Source: Euglena gracilis (lineage: Eukaryota; Euglenida; Euglenophyceae; Euglenales). Taken from it: a stretch of DNA of 64,000 bases. The DNA lies in NCBI GenBank assembly GCA_039621445.1, contig CP154956.1, positions 89,472,482 to 89,536,481 of the forward strand, given 5' to 3'. Positions 22,701 through 31,565 of the stretch are shown here, one piece after another. A program made the translations under genes and the position numbers. The notes beneath the pieces are model-generated. The model worked only from the letters and a program-made list of their open reading frames with translations, searched no databases and was not told the DNA's origin. The number at the start of each line of letters is the position of its first letter. Within the stretch, counting starts at the first letter, position 1.

Positions 22701-25700
22701 TCTCCGACGTGGCGACCGTTGCGCTGTTTCTTTGCCTGGGGGGGTCCCCCCCCCACCTCCCCCCCCTGGCCCCCATCTTCTGACAGAGGGCGTTTGAAGA
22801 CAAACTTTCTTAAATGGGTGGGGGGGTCGGGCTCACAATGTCTTTGTGCTTCGCCCTCGGTGTCCCTTCCTCCCTTCTCGGTCTGCCTCGAGGGAGTACG
22901 AGACACCTCGGGCTCCGCACTTTGCCATTGTGAGGCCAGATTGTGCACTGAAAAAAGGGGGGCCAGGGCATTCTCCAAAGAACCTTGGGCACCAAGTCTT
23001 TGATAATGGGCTGTAAAAGCCTCCACCCCCTTCCATTGACCAATTTCACAAACTTCTTGGGCAGAAAGGCCCAATTTTTGGAGCAAACCAACCCCTGCCC
23101 CTCTGGTGGAGTGGGGTCCCCAAACCTGGGGGGGTACCCCCTGTTTGGTCAAAAATTCTTTGGTGATAGAAGCAATGGTATCTGCCTTAATGGCTCTGTA
23201 GGGGGGTTTTAACGTAATTAAAAGGGGGCCCCCAGGTTTCATAAAGAAACGTGTTGCTGCCACATAAGACAACATTAAATGAAAGGGGCTGATTTGTGGG
23301 CACTGGGGAATGGAGACAACTCGCTCCCACTTGTGGAGCTTTTGCCCTTTACGTTTAATTTTGATGTAGGGTGCCCCCCCCAACACACTGGTGGTTCTTT
23401 GGACCTGTGCCAAATCTGAAGATCTGTATAAACAGAGGATTCGTGAACAGAAAATGAGTTGTGTACGCAATGTACATATATCAGAGGGCAGGGGGGACTG
23501 TGCCAGCCCCAGGAGGATTGGGAGGGGATCCCAGAATGCCCCATATTTCTCCAGGTTTTGGTTCCAAAGCCTTTTATAAGGTGCCAACATGGCATGGAAC
23601 TTTAGGCCTCCAAAGCCAGGAATCAATAGCATAGCGCTGTATGCATTGCGTGCTTGGGCCTTTGAAAATTGAAACAGTTGGATTAAAGCGTCAACCACTT
23701 GGTCAGTGGTGGCTTCAGGGGGGGGTACCCCCATTTTGTCCAAAATTACCCACAAAAGTGTAAAGGCACTTTGGTACCTTTTCAAACTGGGGTTTCTTCC
23801 CAGGAAATCTTTAATGGATGAATTTTGTATTTGTTTCCCCTCCAAAATTTGCCTGAGCAAATCATGCAAAGGAGGGGCCACCTGGGGGGTGGCATTTTTT
23901 CCCCCCTGCAATTGGTGAACATACCCATGTAGGGGGTGATTTTCAGGCAGGGGGTCCCTGGAACTTTCATTTTTATTAACTGGGGCCACCATGTGGCTGA
24001 ATCCCAGCAGGGGGTGACCATCAAAACTTTGGTCTGTGGAAACATTTTCAATCTGGGGAGAAATTTTTGGATTACAGACCAGGGGGGGTTTGCATAAAGA
24101 TCCCCCATGTTGTCCAGTGGACATTGTAATGCATCCACTGCTGTGGCTCCCCAGTGGGGCCACCTGGCCACAAATTGTGGCAGTTTTTTGTTGCCTGGTG
24201 AGGCAAAAAGGTCTGTTTTTAGACTTATGTACTTTTTGAACTGCTGCCTCAGCCATTGAAAAGGTTGGGGGTCCAGTGAGTAATCCCCCCTGTCCATTTC
24301 CCATCTGCTTATGGGGTCTGCCAGGCATTCTTTTGAGGGGACCCACTTTACTTGCAGGTTTATGTTGTGTTCCATGCACCATTTGAAGAAGGGTCTTAGC
24401 ATGGAATTGAAGGGGTCTTTTCTGCCCCCCCCTTTTGTTAGGTAATAGTAAATTACTTGATTGTCCACAGATAGGGACACAGTTTCCCCTGGCTTGCTGA
24501 GGCTTTGAACTGTGCTTATTGCTGCACTTAATTCTTTGACATTTATGTGCAAAATGGAGTTTTCCCTCCAAAATTCTTGCACAATTTTGCCTGTTCGGAT
24601 GTCCAGCCCCCCCCAGGCATGAGTACTGCTGTCTGAGTGCAACTCTCTGGTTGCACTTTGGGGGAAGGGTCTGCCCCCCCAGGTGTCCAGCAGAATTTTT
24701 ATTTCTCTTAATTGGTCCTTTATTCTTTGGGAAATGGGATGTTTTGAGTCCCAGGGGGCTGTGGAATTTTTCACCAAAAAATCTGCCAGGGCATCCGTAA
24801 AGGCCCTTAGAAAGGGCAGGGCCATAAGGTTGCATCTTATTTGGCCCAAAATGGCAGCCAGTTGTCTTTTTGACATGTAATCTTTTTTCACCATTTTTCC
24901 CAGCTCCTTTTTTACTGTTTTTATTTTCTGGGGGGGCACCTGTAATTTTCCCTCTTGGAAGTTTAGTTGAAATCCAAGATGATTTACGATTTGGGTGGGC
25001 TGCAGGGTGGACTTTTTTACATTGATTTTGAACCCTGATTTGATTAAATCCCTGACGACTGTGTTCAGGTGATTTTGTAAGATGTTTTGTGTTGGGGCCA
25101 CCAGTAAAATGTCGTCCAGGTAAATAAATACCTGGATGCCCCTTTTCCTCCACAGCTTTTCGAATGTCTTCATTACTGACATAAAAATTTGGGGCATTAT
25201 GTTCAGGCCAAAACAGCCTGCCTGGAATTCCCAGGTCTGCCCCCCCACCTGATGCCTTAAAAATGGCCTTAGGCCTGGACTTACTGGAATATGAAAATAG
25301 GCATCCTTCAGGTCTATTTTTGCTGCCCAGTGGCCTTTTTCCAAAACTGGAAAAATGTGCTGGATGTGATCCAGCTTGAAAGGTTTCACTTGGAACCTTT
25401 GATTTATTTCCCTGCAATCGCTTATTAATCTCCATTTTGTCTGTCCCCCCTCTGGTTTTGAAATCAAAAACCAGGGGATGAGGTGCTGGGTGGTTGAATC
25501 CCTCACCCTCTTTACGGATCCAGATTTTTCGTAATCCAGCAGTATTTTTTCTGCCTGGGGTAGGTTCAAGTTTGCTCTGGGTTTTGGGTGGGTGGACAGT
25601 TTTGGTGGGTTTACCCAGGGGGGTTGAATGCCATCCCTGATGAGTTGACATGTTGTTGGGGGGGCATTTTTTGCCCACCATTTCAAGCTTTTTTGCAGCC

Positions 25701-27022
25701 TTTGATGGAGGGGGGTGTCTCCCCATTTTTCTTCCATTGAATTTATTTCCTGGATAAGATGATTGTGGGGGGGCTGGGTTGGAGATGTTGGACATTTTCG
25801 GCTTTTTTGTAACCTTTGATGGAGGTGGGTGTCTCCCCATACTTCCTCCATTGAATTTATTTTCTGGGTGAGATGATGCTGGGGGGGCTGGGTTGGGGGT
25901 GTTGGACATTGCACCCCTAGGTCCCCTAGGGCTTGGGCCCTTGGAAAAAGAAATGTTTTCTGGGGGGATGTGCATGCACTCTCTCCCTCTCTGCTCACCT
26001 CTCTGGATGATCTTGTTGTTGGAAGACATACCATAGGGCTTAATGCCCCTGTTTGGCCTATCTTGTCTTCTCCATGTTGATGTGGTTGGTTGCCATACCA
26101 TAGGGGGGCCTCTGTGGGTCCCCCCCTTGATTGATTGATCGGGAATTGAGAAATAAATGTTGGAGGGGTATCTGCCCCTCCCTCCAAAAGGGCCACTGTG
26201 GGTCCCTTTTCCTCCTGAGGCTGGGTCATTAAAGGGGCCACTGTGGGTCCCCTTTTCCCCCATTTTTGGCAGAGGGCCTCTGTGGGTCCCTCGGGGGATT
26301 TCTCCAGCAGCTGTCTTAGCTTCTTGGTGGCCACTGTGGGTCCACCCTGCTGGTTGGGCATGATGCCCCTTAGCTTCTTGGTGGCCACTGTGGGTCCACC
26401 CTGCTGGTCTCCAAGGTCTCCATGTGTAAATTTTCTTCCATAATCCTTCAGGCCTTGATTTGGCCTCCAACCCCACTTGAAATCTGGGGGGGCTGCTGTG
26501 GCCCCCCCTTTTCCCCTTGAGAGGGGCTCTTGTGATGGATGAATTGGGGGGGTTGGACAGACCTTTTCTGCCCCTTCCTGAGGGGATTTGTTTGTAAAAC
26601 TGGCCCCCATGGCCCCTGTAGTGTTGTCCTCCTTGGCCTTGATTCCATCTCCCCATCCTTTGGCCAATTGTTGTATAGGCGACTGGGCGCCTTTGGGGGA
26701 GATGCCCCACATGTGTGGGTTGTGATTGTTCAATTGTGGAGCAATTTGGGCCCCCCTGGCCCATCTTTTGCCCATCAAGGGCTGGGGCAGACTTTTGTCT
26801 TCTGGGCCTTCTGGCCACAGTGGTCCAAGGACCGTGGCCGTCACTGGGGGGGGGTTTGGGCTGGGAAATTTCTGGGGTGGGGGTCTGGGGGGGGAAAACG
26901 GCCACGGTTCGTCGCGTGTCGACCGCATCTCCAAGTTCTCCTGTTTCTGCGGCAGCTGCTCCAGGACGTCCGTGGCCATGACTTCCCAATTTCTTCTCCG
27001 CTGCATTGCTCATTGAAGTCAA
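22655..27022 (-). CDS. DIRS tyrosine recombinase, in a frame overlapping the whole RT gene
   Basis: This frame is open for 1,455 codons. Only the C-terminal part (about 23,900-22,655) clearly encodes protein: LKRYQSAFTLLW, QARNAYSAMLLIPGFGG, then box I CLYRSSDLAQ, PHSTRGAG (H-x-x-R), VCEIGQWKG and the nucleophile block FTAHYQRLG near residue 1,336. These are the R, H-x-x-R and Y of tyrosine recombinases. Upstream, the frame runs antiphase to RT through Lys/Pro/Gly-rich sequence with no stop, so the real start is unknown. Largely overlapping RT and YR frames are known from DIRS-1. The last about 80 residues run through the internal complementary region into the terminal repeat, ending ALSRDS. 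Confidence 0.75.
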   Translation of the reverse strand: MTSMSNAAEKKLGSHGHGRPGAAAAETGELGDAVDTRRTVAVFPPQTPTPEISQPKPPPSDGHGPWTTVARRPRRQKSAPALDGQKMGQGGPNCSTIEQSQPTHVGHLPQRRPVAYTTIGQRMGRWNQGQGGQHYRGHGGQFYKQIPSGRGRKGLSNPPNSSITRAPLKGKRGGHSSPPRFQVGLEAKSRPEGLWKKIYTWRPWRPAGWTHSGHQEAKGHHAQPAGWTHSGHQEAKTAAGEIPRGTHRGPLPKMGEKGTHSGPFNDPASGGKGTHSGPFGGRGRYPSNIYFSIPDQSIKGGTHRGPPMVWQPTTSTWRRQDRPNRGIKPYGMSSNNKIIQRGEQRGRECMHIPPENISFSKGPSPRGPRGAMSNTPNPAPPASSHPENKFNGGSMGRHPPPSKVTKKPKMSNISNPAPPQSSYPGNKFNGRKMGRHPPPSKAAKKLEMVGKKCPPNNMSTHQGWHSTPLGKPTKTVHPPKTQSKLEPTPGRKNTAGLRKIWIRKEGEGFNHPAPHPLVFDFKTRGGTDKMEINKRLQGNKSKVPSETFQAGSHPAHFSSFGKRPLGSKNRPEGCLFSYSSKSRPKAIFKASGGGADLGIPGRLFWPEHNAPNFYVSNEDIRKAVEEKGHPGIYLPGRHFTGGPNTKHLTKSPEHSRQGFNQIRVQNQCKKVHPAAHPNRKSSWISTKLPRGKITGAPPENKNSKKGAGKNGEKRLHVKKTTGCHFGPNKMQPYGPALSKGLYGCPGRFFGEKFHSPLGLKTSHFPKNKGPIKRNKNSAGHLGGQTLPPKCNQRVALRQQYSCLGGAGHPNRQNCARILEGKLHFAHKCQRIKCSNKHSSKPQQARGNCVPICGQSSNLLLPNKRGGQKRPLQFHAKTLLQMVHGTQHKPASKVGPLKRMPGRPHKQMGNGQGGLLTGPPTFSMAEAAVQKVHKSKNRPFCLTRQQKTATICGQVAPLGSHSSGCITMSTGQHGGSLCKPPLVCNPKISPQIENVSTDQSFDGHPLLGFSHMVAPVNKNESSRDPLPENHPLHGYVHQLQGGKNATPQVAPPLHDLLRQILEGKQIQNSSIKDFLGRNPSLKRYQSAFTLLWVILDKMGVPPPEATTDQVVDALIQLFQFSKAQARNAYSAMLLIPGFGGLKFHAMLAPYKRLWNQNLEKYGAFWDPLPILLGLAQSPLPSDICTLRTQLIFCSRILCLYRSSDLAQVQRTTSVLGGAPYIKIKRKGQKLHKWERVVSIPQCPQISPFHLMLSYVAATRFFMKPGGPLLITLKPPYRAIKADTIASITKEFLTKQGVPPQVWGPHSTRGAGVGLLQKLGLSAQEVCEIGQWKGVEAFTAHYQRLGAQGSLENALAPLFSVHNLASQWQSAEPEVSRTPSRQTEKGGRDTEGEAQRHCEPDPPTHLRKFVFKRPLSEDGGQGGEVGGGPPQAKKQRNGRHVGDNAANSGEAALSRDS
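22833..22937. repeat. DIRS element 1, internal complementary region
   Basis: 22,833-22,903 is the complement of 22,534-22,605 (left outer end). 22,901-22,937 is the complement of 27,261-27,297 (right outer end). The two halves meet at AGA (22,901-22,903), the complement of the shared TCT. In DIRS-1 this region is thought to template joining of the cDNA ends into a circle. Confidence 0.9.
23782..27006 (-). CDS. DIRS reverse transcriptase / RNase H polyprotein
   Basis: 1,074 aa. Residues 1 to about 450 are a Pro/Gly/Gln-rich region with internal repeats (GGPTVATKKLR twice; a unit with INSMEE.WGDT.LHQRLQKS twice). The RT follows, with LISDCREIN, IDLKDAYFHIPV, CFGLNIMPQIF and the catalytic YLDD near residue 628. 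RNase H has HSDSSTHAWGG (about 790), NVKEL (about 822), SVDNQV (about 846) and DPISRW (about 897), giving D-E-D-D. The C-terminal part (DLFASPGNKKLPQF, YANPPWSVIQKF) is the region seen downstream of RNase H in DIRS elements. The frame is intact, so the protein could be functional. Confidence 0.9.
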   Translation of the reverse strand: MQRRRNWEVMATDVLEQLPQKQENLEMRSTRDEPWPFSPPRPPPQKFPSPNPPPVTATVLGPLWPEGPEDKSLPQPLMGKRWARGAQIAPQLNNHNPHMWGISPKGAQSPIQQLAKGWGDGIKAKEDNTTGAMGASFTNKSPQEGAEKVCPTPPIHPSQEPLSRGKGGATAAPPDFKWGWRPNQGLKDYGRKFTHGDLGDQQGGPTVATKKLRGIMPNQQGGPTVATKKLRQLLEKSPEGPTEALCQKWGKRGPTVAPLMTQPQEEKGPTVALLEGGADTPPTFISQFPINQSRGGPTEAPLWYGNQPHQHGEDKIGQTGALSPMVCLPTTRSSREVSREGESACTSPQKTFLFPRAQALGDLGVQCPTPPTQPPQHHLTQKINSMEEVWGDTHLHQRLQKSRKCPTSPTQPPHNHLIQEINSMEEKWGDTPLHQRLQKSLKWWAKNAPPTTCQLIRDGIQPPWVNPPKLSTHPKPRANLNLPQAEKILLDYEKSGSVKRVRDSTTQHLIPWFLISKPEGGQTKWRLISDCREINQRFQVKPFKLDHIQHIFPVLEKGHWAAKIDLKDAYFHIPVSPGLRPFLRHQVGGQTWEFQAGCFGLNIMPQIFMSVMKTFEKLWRKRGIQVFIYLDDILLVAPTQNILQNHLNTVVRDLIKSGFKINVKKSTLQPTQIVNHLGFQLNFQEGKLQVPPQKIKTVKKELGKMVKKDYMSKRQLAAILGQIRCNLMALPFLRAFTDALADFLVKNSTAPWDSKHPISQRIKDQLREIKILLDTWGGRPFPQSATRELHSDSSTHAWGGLDIRTGKIVQEFWRENSILHINVKELSAAISTVQSLSKPGETVSLSVDNQVIYYYLTKGGGRKDPFNSMLRPFFKWCMEHNINLQVKWVPSKECLADPISRWEMDRGDYSLDPQPFQWLRQQFKKYISLKTDLFASPGNKKLPQFVARWPHWGATAVDALQCPLDNMGDLYANPPWSVIQKFLPRLKMFPQTKVLMVTPCWDSATWWPQLIKMKVPGTPCLKITPYMGMFTNCRGEKMPPPRWPLLCMICSGKFWRGNKYKIHPLKISWEETPV

Positions 27023-27164
27023 AATTGAAAATTGATAATTGAATTCTCAATTGCTGTTCGTCTGGATCGTGTCCTTCTGGATATTGAATTGATATTGACT
27101 TCTTGTCTCGGTTCTTCTTCGTTCGTGAACTCTTTTCCTTTCTTCTGGGTGTCGAAGGGCAAGT

Positions 27165-27297
27165 TAGGAATCAGCCAACTCCGGCGAAAAAAGGCACTAA
27201 GCAGGGACTCCTAACCCAGCGCAGCGAACAATCACACAACACCGCCGGCGAGCAAGGCATGGCCTCACAATGGCAAAGTGCGGAGCCCGAGGTGTCT
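27165..27297. repeat. DIRS element 1, right inverted terminal repeat and outer end
   Basis: Complement of 22,597-22,700, followed by the unique outer end (TGGCAAAGTGCGGAGCCCGA) up to TCT at 27,297. Because the internal ORFs run on the minus strand, this is the 5' end of the element; a promoter would be expected in or near it. Confidence 0.85.
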
Positions 27298-27825
27298 GTG
27301 GGGCAGCCGTGGTCTCGGCCGCGTGGACGGAATATTTGTGGAGCTTCGTCTAAAGTATCGCCTGACCCCGAAAAAACACTGACACAGAACCGCCAGCGAA
27401 CAAGGCATGGCTTCGCAAGGGCAAATTAGCCCGAGGAGCCCGAGGTGACGGGGGGGACGATGAGTACGCAGCACAAGTCGCTGCTTGCCTGCGAGGGCGT
27501 GTTGCCCACACCGTCATTCGCGCTTTCATGAAGGTTCGGGTTGAGAGGGAGCTACACCCATGGGCTTTCAACGAGGGTGGGAGGCCCTGTTGTGCTCCGC
27601 GTCAGCGAAATTGAATTGCGCGAAATTCTGCGCCCGAGGGCCACGTAAGACAAGCAAGGATTTGTGCTGTGCCCCCGCATTCGAGCAATGGGTTTTGAAA
27701 AGCGTCAGTTGCTCGAAGTCAGGAAAAGGAGCTAGAGGAGGGTTGCCAAACAGCGAAAAAGGCCCCTCTTCGTCGATTCTTCGTCGCCCTGACAGAAGAG
27801 TTCGAAAAAACTTTGGGAGTGTGGG
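27298..27825 (+). pseudogene. Second part of the older DIRS-like gag ORF, with another nested end
   Basis: Directly after the DIRS element the frame broken at 22,533 resumes (CGAAVVSAAWTEYLWSFV, counting the shared TCT codon bases) and aligns with TGVAMVESTLQPYLAAYLS of the element at 28.4 kb. 27,385-27,445 resembles a DIRS terminus (GAACAAGGCATGGCTTCGCA, GCCCGAGGAGCCCGAGGTG). The coding-like sequence then continues (DDEYAAQVAACLRGRVAHTV, AFMKVRVERELHPWAFNEG) with further breaks. Confidence 0.5.
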
Positions 27826-28131
27826 GCACCTCGGGCGCCGGACTTTTCCATTGCCGGGCCATGCCTTGCTCGCCGGAAAAATGTTTTTGTGTCGGTCTCC
27901 CTTCCTCCCTTTTCGGTTTTTCCTCGAGGGAGTACGATTTTTCTCAAAATCGGGTACTGAGAAACGGCACCATGCGCATTCCCCCCTCCTCTCGGACTCC
28001 GGTGAAGAATGATCCAGGAGGAAGGGACAGCGAAGGCGGAGCACAAGACAACAGTGAGACAACTGCTTCTCTTTGCCGGAAAGAAGAGCAGGACCTCACT
28101 GGGGTCTTGTGCGGAGCCGGAGCTGTCCCGC
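27826..28131. repeat. Cluster of DIRS-type outer ends
   Basis: 27,826-27,935 contains ACCTCGGGC...CATGCCTTGCTCGCCGG and CTCCCTTCCTCCCTTTTCGG...GAGGGAGTACG, both in the order of the element 1 internal complementary region. 27,997-28,131 does the same for the element 2 type (CTCCGGTGAAGAATGATCC, then CCTCACTGGGGTCTTGTGCG). These look like joined ends left by further, mostly lost, DIRS copies. Confidence 0.55.
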
Positions 28132-28254
28132 AAAGGACATTCGGACCCCAACGGCATAGAAGGGGGGGGAGGGGACCAGGACGGCGGAGCACTCGTACCT
28201 CCTCGAGGCAAAGCGACCAGGGAGGAAGGGACAGCTCCGGCTCCGCACAAGACC

Positions 28255-28347
28255 CCAGTGAGGTCCTGCTCTTCTTTCCGGCTGTTGTTTGTGTTTTTGG
28301 TGTTGGTTTGCGGTGTTTCTTACTGCTTTTCTTTGCCGGAGTAGGCG
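28255..28347. repeat. DIRS element 2, left inverted terminal repeat
   Basis: Complement of 32,656-32,752: shares CAGTGAGGTCCTGCTCTTCT, TTGTTTGTGTTTTTGGTGTTGG and GGTGTTTCTTACTGC, and ends at CCGGAGTAGGCGGA. Confidence 0.75.
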
Positions 28348-28369
28348 GATCATAACGTCCTTTTGGCAC

Positions 28370-28912
28370 GGAGCTGCAACCAAAGTATTCAAGCTGATCA
28401 TGCAAATTACACACCTGCAAGACGAGACCGACAAAGAGGCCTTCGAAGCGGCGTGGAGCAACATTTTCTTACAAGAATCGCTGACAACAGCCTTCTTGCG
28501 AGATGCCGACGCTACCGCCGTGATGGCCACGATTGGTTCAGGTCAGAAGTGGACTGGAGCAGGGTGGGATACAACCCGATGTGCCCTTGCTGTACGGAAG
28601 CTCACTGGAGTGGCTATGGTGGAGTCTACCCTACAACCATATCTGGCGGCTTACCTCTCTACAGCTTGGCACTCACGAAGAACGTCTCGATACCGTCAAT
28701 GGAGCTAAGCGACAAGGCGTCGGACGTGGCCTTCAAGCTGTACGAGAAGTGGACGGCGACGACGACGACGACGGCGGAGATGGATCGCGACGAGGAGGCA
28801 GCGCGCGCGGCGGAGGAAGCCCAGGACTTCCCCTGGCAGACGGCCGAGGAGGCACTGCCGGGGGACCTGCCTGGAGAGGCTATGGACACAGGTACAGTCT
28901 GGGGACTTACGA
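28370..28912 (+). pseudogene. DIRS element 2 gag-like region
   Basis: The first frame reads AATKVFKLIMQITHLQDETD, WSNIFLQESLTTAFLRDAD and KWTGAGWDTTRCALAVRKL. It is homologous to the fragment at 22.3 kb. The frame then shifts near 28,690 to a GC-rich part reading ELSDKASDVAFKLYEKW and AEEAQDFPWQTAEEALPG. No zinc knuckle is visible. Position 5' of RT and conservation between two DIRS copies support a structural (gag-like) role, which is inference. Confidence 0.55.
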
Positions 28913-31565
28913 TTGGACGTACGAAGTTTGCTGGAACAGATACCCACCGGGAAGACCCTGAAGCCCAAAGCGGAGGAAAACAACCACCGTCAAGACGGTA
29001 AGAGTGGGTATGACCGCACCCTGCGTGCTGTCCAGCAGAAGTTCTTGAACATACTGCATATCTTGGCAGCGCTGCACTGCACCTTACAAGGAGCCCCTGA
29101 AGACGTATTGGGTTTGAGCCAACAACTATTCGCATACGTGGCTGCCTGTGAAGGTGACATTGTCAAGGAGAGGAAGAGGAGAAGCATCCCTCAGACCATA
29201 CAACCAGGAAATGGCCTGTTCACCCCTGAAGACATCAAAATGGCCAAAGCCCAAGCTGGCATCAACAAAGAGGGTATCAAATCCCCCTTCAAGGGTGAGT
29301 TCCCAATGTGGCATTTTCCCACCCCCACAGGTGGAAAAGGGTGGAAGTTCAAGCAATTGCCAACAAATTGGCAACCGAGACCATGGCGGTCTGGCCCCAA
29401 AGGGAAAGGCAAGTCCAAAGGAGGAAAATGGTTTGCCCAACATCTTGCCAGGAAGTATTGCTCCTTCCTTTTCAGACCAGAACTCATCAAGTCCCAAAAG
29501 GACATTGTGTCCTCCAGAGCTGGGCATTGTGCCACAAAGTCAACCAGCCCTGAAGGGCAGAAGCCAAGACATCTGCAGGCTGTGGGAAGCTGCATGCTTG
29601 AGATCTGTGGAACAGATCACCGAGGTGCTGCTGCTGACAGAGGAGCACTTTCTGGGAGTGCCTCTGTTTCAGAGGCTTCAGGACCAGCTGCCATGGTGGC
29701 AAAAGGTTGCCCCCCCCCCAGGGTGTTGCAACTCATCACACAGGGGGTAACCCCCCCTTGGGAGTCACCCCCCTCCCTCAGCACATGTTCCATACCAAAG
29801 TCAAAGGTGGAAATACAAAGGGCAAAAAGCATTTTACAGGACTATTTTCAGGCAGGAGCCATAAAACCAGTCCCCTGGGAGGGTACCCAACACACCATCC
29901 CTTGGTTTGTAATCTCCAAAAAAGAGCCTCAGGGGGAAAACATCGTTTAATCAGCGACTGTCGCCAACTGAACCAGCATTTTTCCACACACCCATTCAAA
30001 CTGGACAACATCCAGGTCATCTTCAGGCACCTGAAAAAAGGACAATGGGGTGCGAAAGTAGACTTAAAGGACGCCTACTTTCATTTAATGTTGAACCCAG
30101 CCCTAAGACCCTACATGAGGATGACTCTGGAAGACACATGCTGGGAATTCCAGGCAGCTTGTTTTGGTTTAAATGTGCTGCCAGAAAAATTCATGAGTCT
30201 AATGAAATGCCTGGAAAAACGTTGGAGGGCCGAAAGGCCCTTTTATTTTTTGTGTACCTGGACGACATCCTCCTGATAGGAGACAGTCAGAAGCAAGTCA
30301 GCAACCACCTGGCCATCATGCTAGCAGATTTACTGCAGGGGGGTTTCAAAATCAACAGCAAGAAATCAATCCTTCAACCCACACAAAATCTCCCCCATTC
30401 GGGATTCCACCTCAATCTGGCACAGGGAAAATTACAGTTGGGGACAGAAAAACTGAAAATGGTTCGGAGGGGACTGGGGAAATTAGTCGCACACCAGTCC
30501 CTCAGTTTCAGGAAAATGGCCTCAATTTTGGGGTGCATAAGAAGCTTCTTGGTGGGGCTGCCCTTCCTCAGGGCATTCACAGACACTTTGGTAGGTTTTG
30601 TCAACCTACAAGAAAAATTTGGCTGGGATCATCAGGTTCCAATCCCAGAGGAAGTCAAATCTCAACTGCAAGATGTCAGGGAAATTCTGCAGACCTGGGG
30701 GAGGGGACCCTTCCCAAGCCCAGCCACCAGACACCTGGAGTCAGACAGCTCAACCTTTGGTTGGGGAGGCCTGGACCTACAAGCTGGCACCCAATTACAA
30801 GAATTTTGGCGAAAAGACTCTCATTTACATATCAATGTAAAAGAATTGATCGCAGCAATCTCAACTGTAAGGTCTTTGGCCAGGAAAAAGGACACAGTGT
30901 CCCTAACAGTGGACAACAAAGTTTCCTACTACTATCTTCTCAAAGGGGGGGGCAGGCTACCCCACCTGAACAAACTCATCAGACCCTTTCTCAAGTGGTG
31001 TATGGAAATTGACATCACCCTCCAAGTTCACTGGGCCCCCTCCCAAAGCATGAAAAGCGATGCCATCAGCAGATGGCACTTCGACCCAGGGGATTACAGT
31101 TTAAACCCTTTCATTTTCAAAAAAGTCATGCACATTTTCCAGCAATTCATCAACCCAACTGTGGACATGTTTGCATCACCAGGGAATCACAAACTTTCTC
31201 AGTTTGTGAGTCGATGGCCCCATTTTCAGGCAGTGGCCACAGACAGTTTGAACTGCCCTCTGGACATGTTCTCAGAGGTTTATGCAAACCCCCCCTGGTC
31301 TGTCCTGAGCCAGTGGCTCCTGAGATTAAAGGAACACAGACACCTAAAATGCCTTCTGATTTGCCCCCTGTGGGTTTCAGCTGTGTGGCGGCCCCTGTTA
31401 ATAAAACTTCACATTCCACACACACCAGCCCTGAGAATTCTGTCTTGCCACCACATGTTCGAGAATTGTCACGGGCAGCCCATGAAAAAGCCAAGATGGC
31501 ACCTAGCCTGCATTTTATTGTCAGGCAGTTGTTACAGAAGCAACAGATCCCCCCCTCAGTGGTTG
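28913..31565 (+). pseudogene. DIRS element 2 reverse transcriptase / RNase H, three frames
   Basis: The frame from 28,913 (LDVRSLLEQIPTGKTLKPK, then LRAVQQKFLNILHILAAL) reaches HTIPWFVISKKEP and breaks near 29,940. A second frame holds LISDCRQLNQHF, VDLKDAYFHLML and CFGLNVLPEKFMS, breaking near 30,235. A third holds FVYLDDILL, RNase H ESDSSTFGWGG, NVKELIAA, TVDNKVSYYY and DAISRW, then MFASPGNHKLSQF and YANPPWSVLSQW, ending at a stop just before 31,565. All RT and RNase H catalytic residues remain; only frame is lost. Confidence 0.8.

Larger units (their letters stand above)
22534..27297 (-). mobile_element. DIRS-like tyrosine-recombinase retrotransposon, nearly complete
   Basis: It carries RT and RNase H in one frame and a tyrosine recombinase in another. 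It has inverted terminal repeats (about 22,597-22,700 and 27,165-27,275) and an internal complementary region at 22,833-22,937. That region reads, in complement, as the outer right end followed directly by the outer left end, the DIRS-1 layout that permits a circular DNA intermediate. This junction fixes the boundaries: both ends share only TCT (22,534-22,536 and 27,295-27,297), so there is no ordinary target duplication. The outside flanks form one continuous gag-like frame when the element is left out. A separate gag gene was not found in this copy. Confidence 0.9.
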
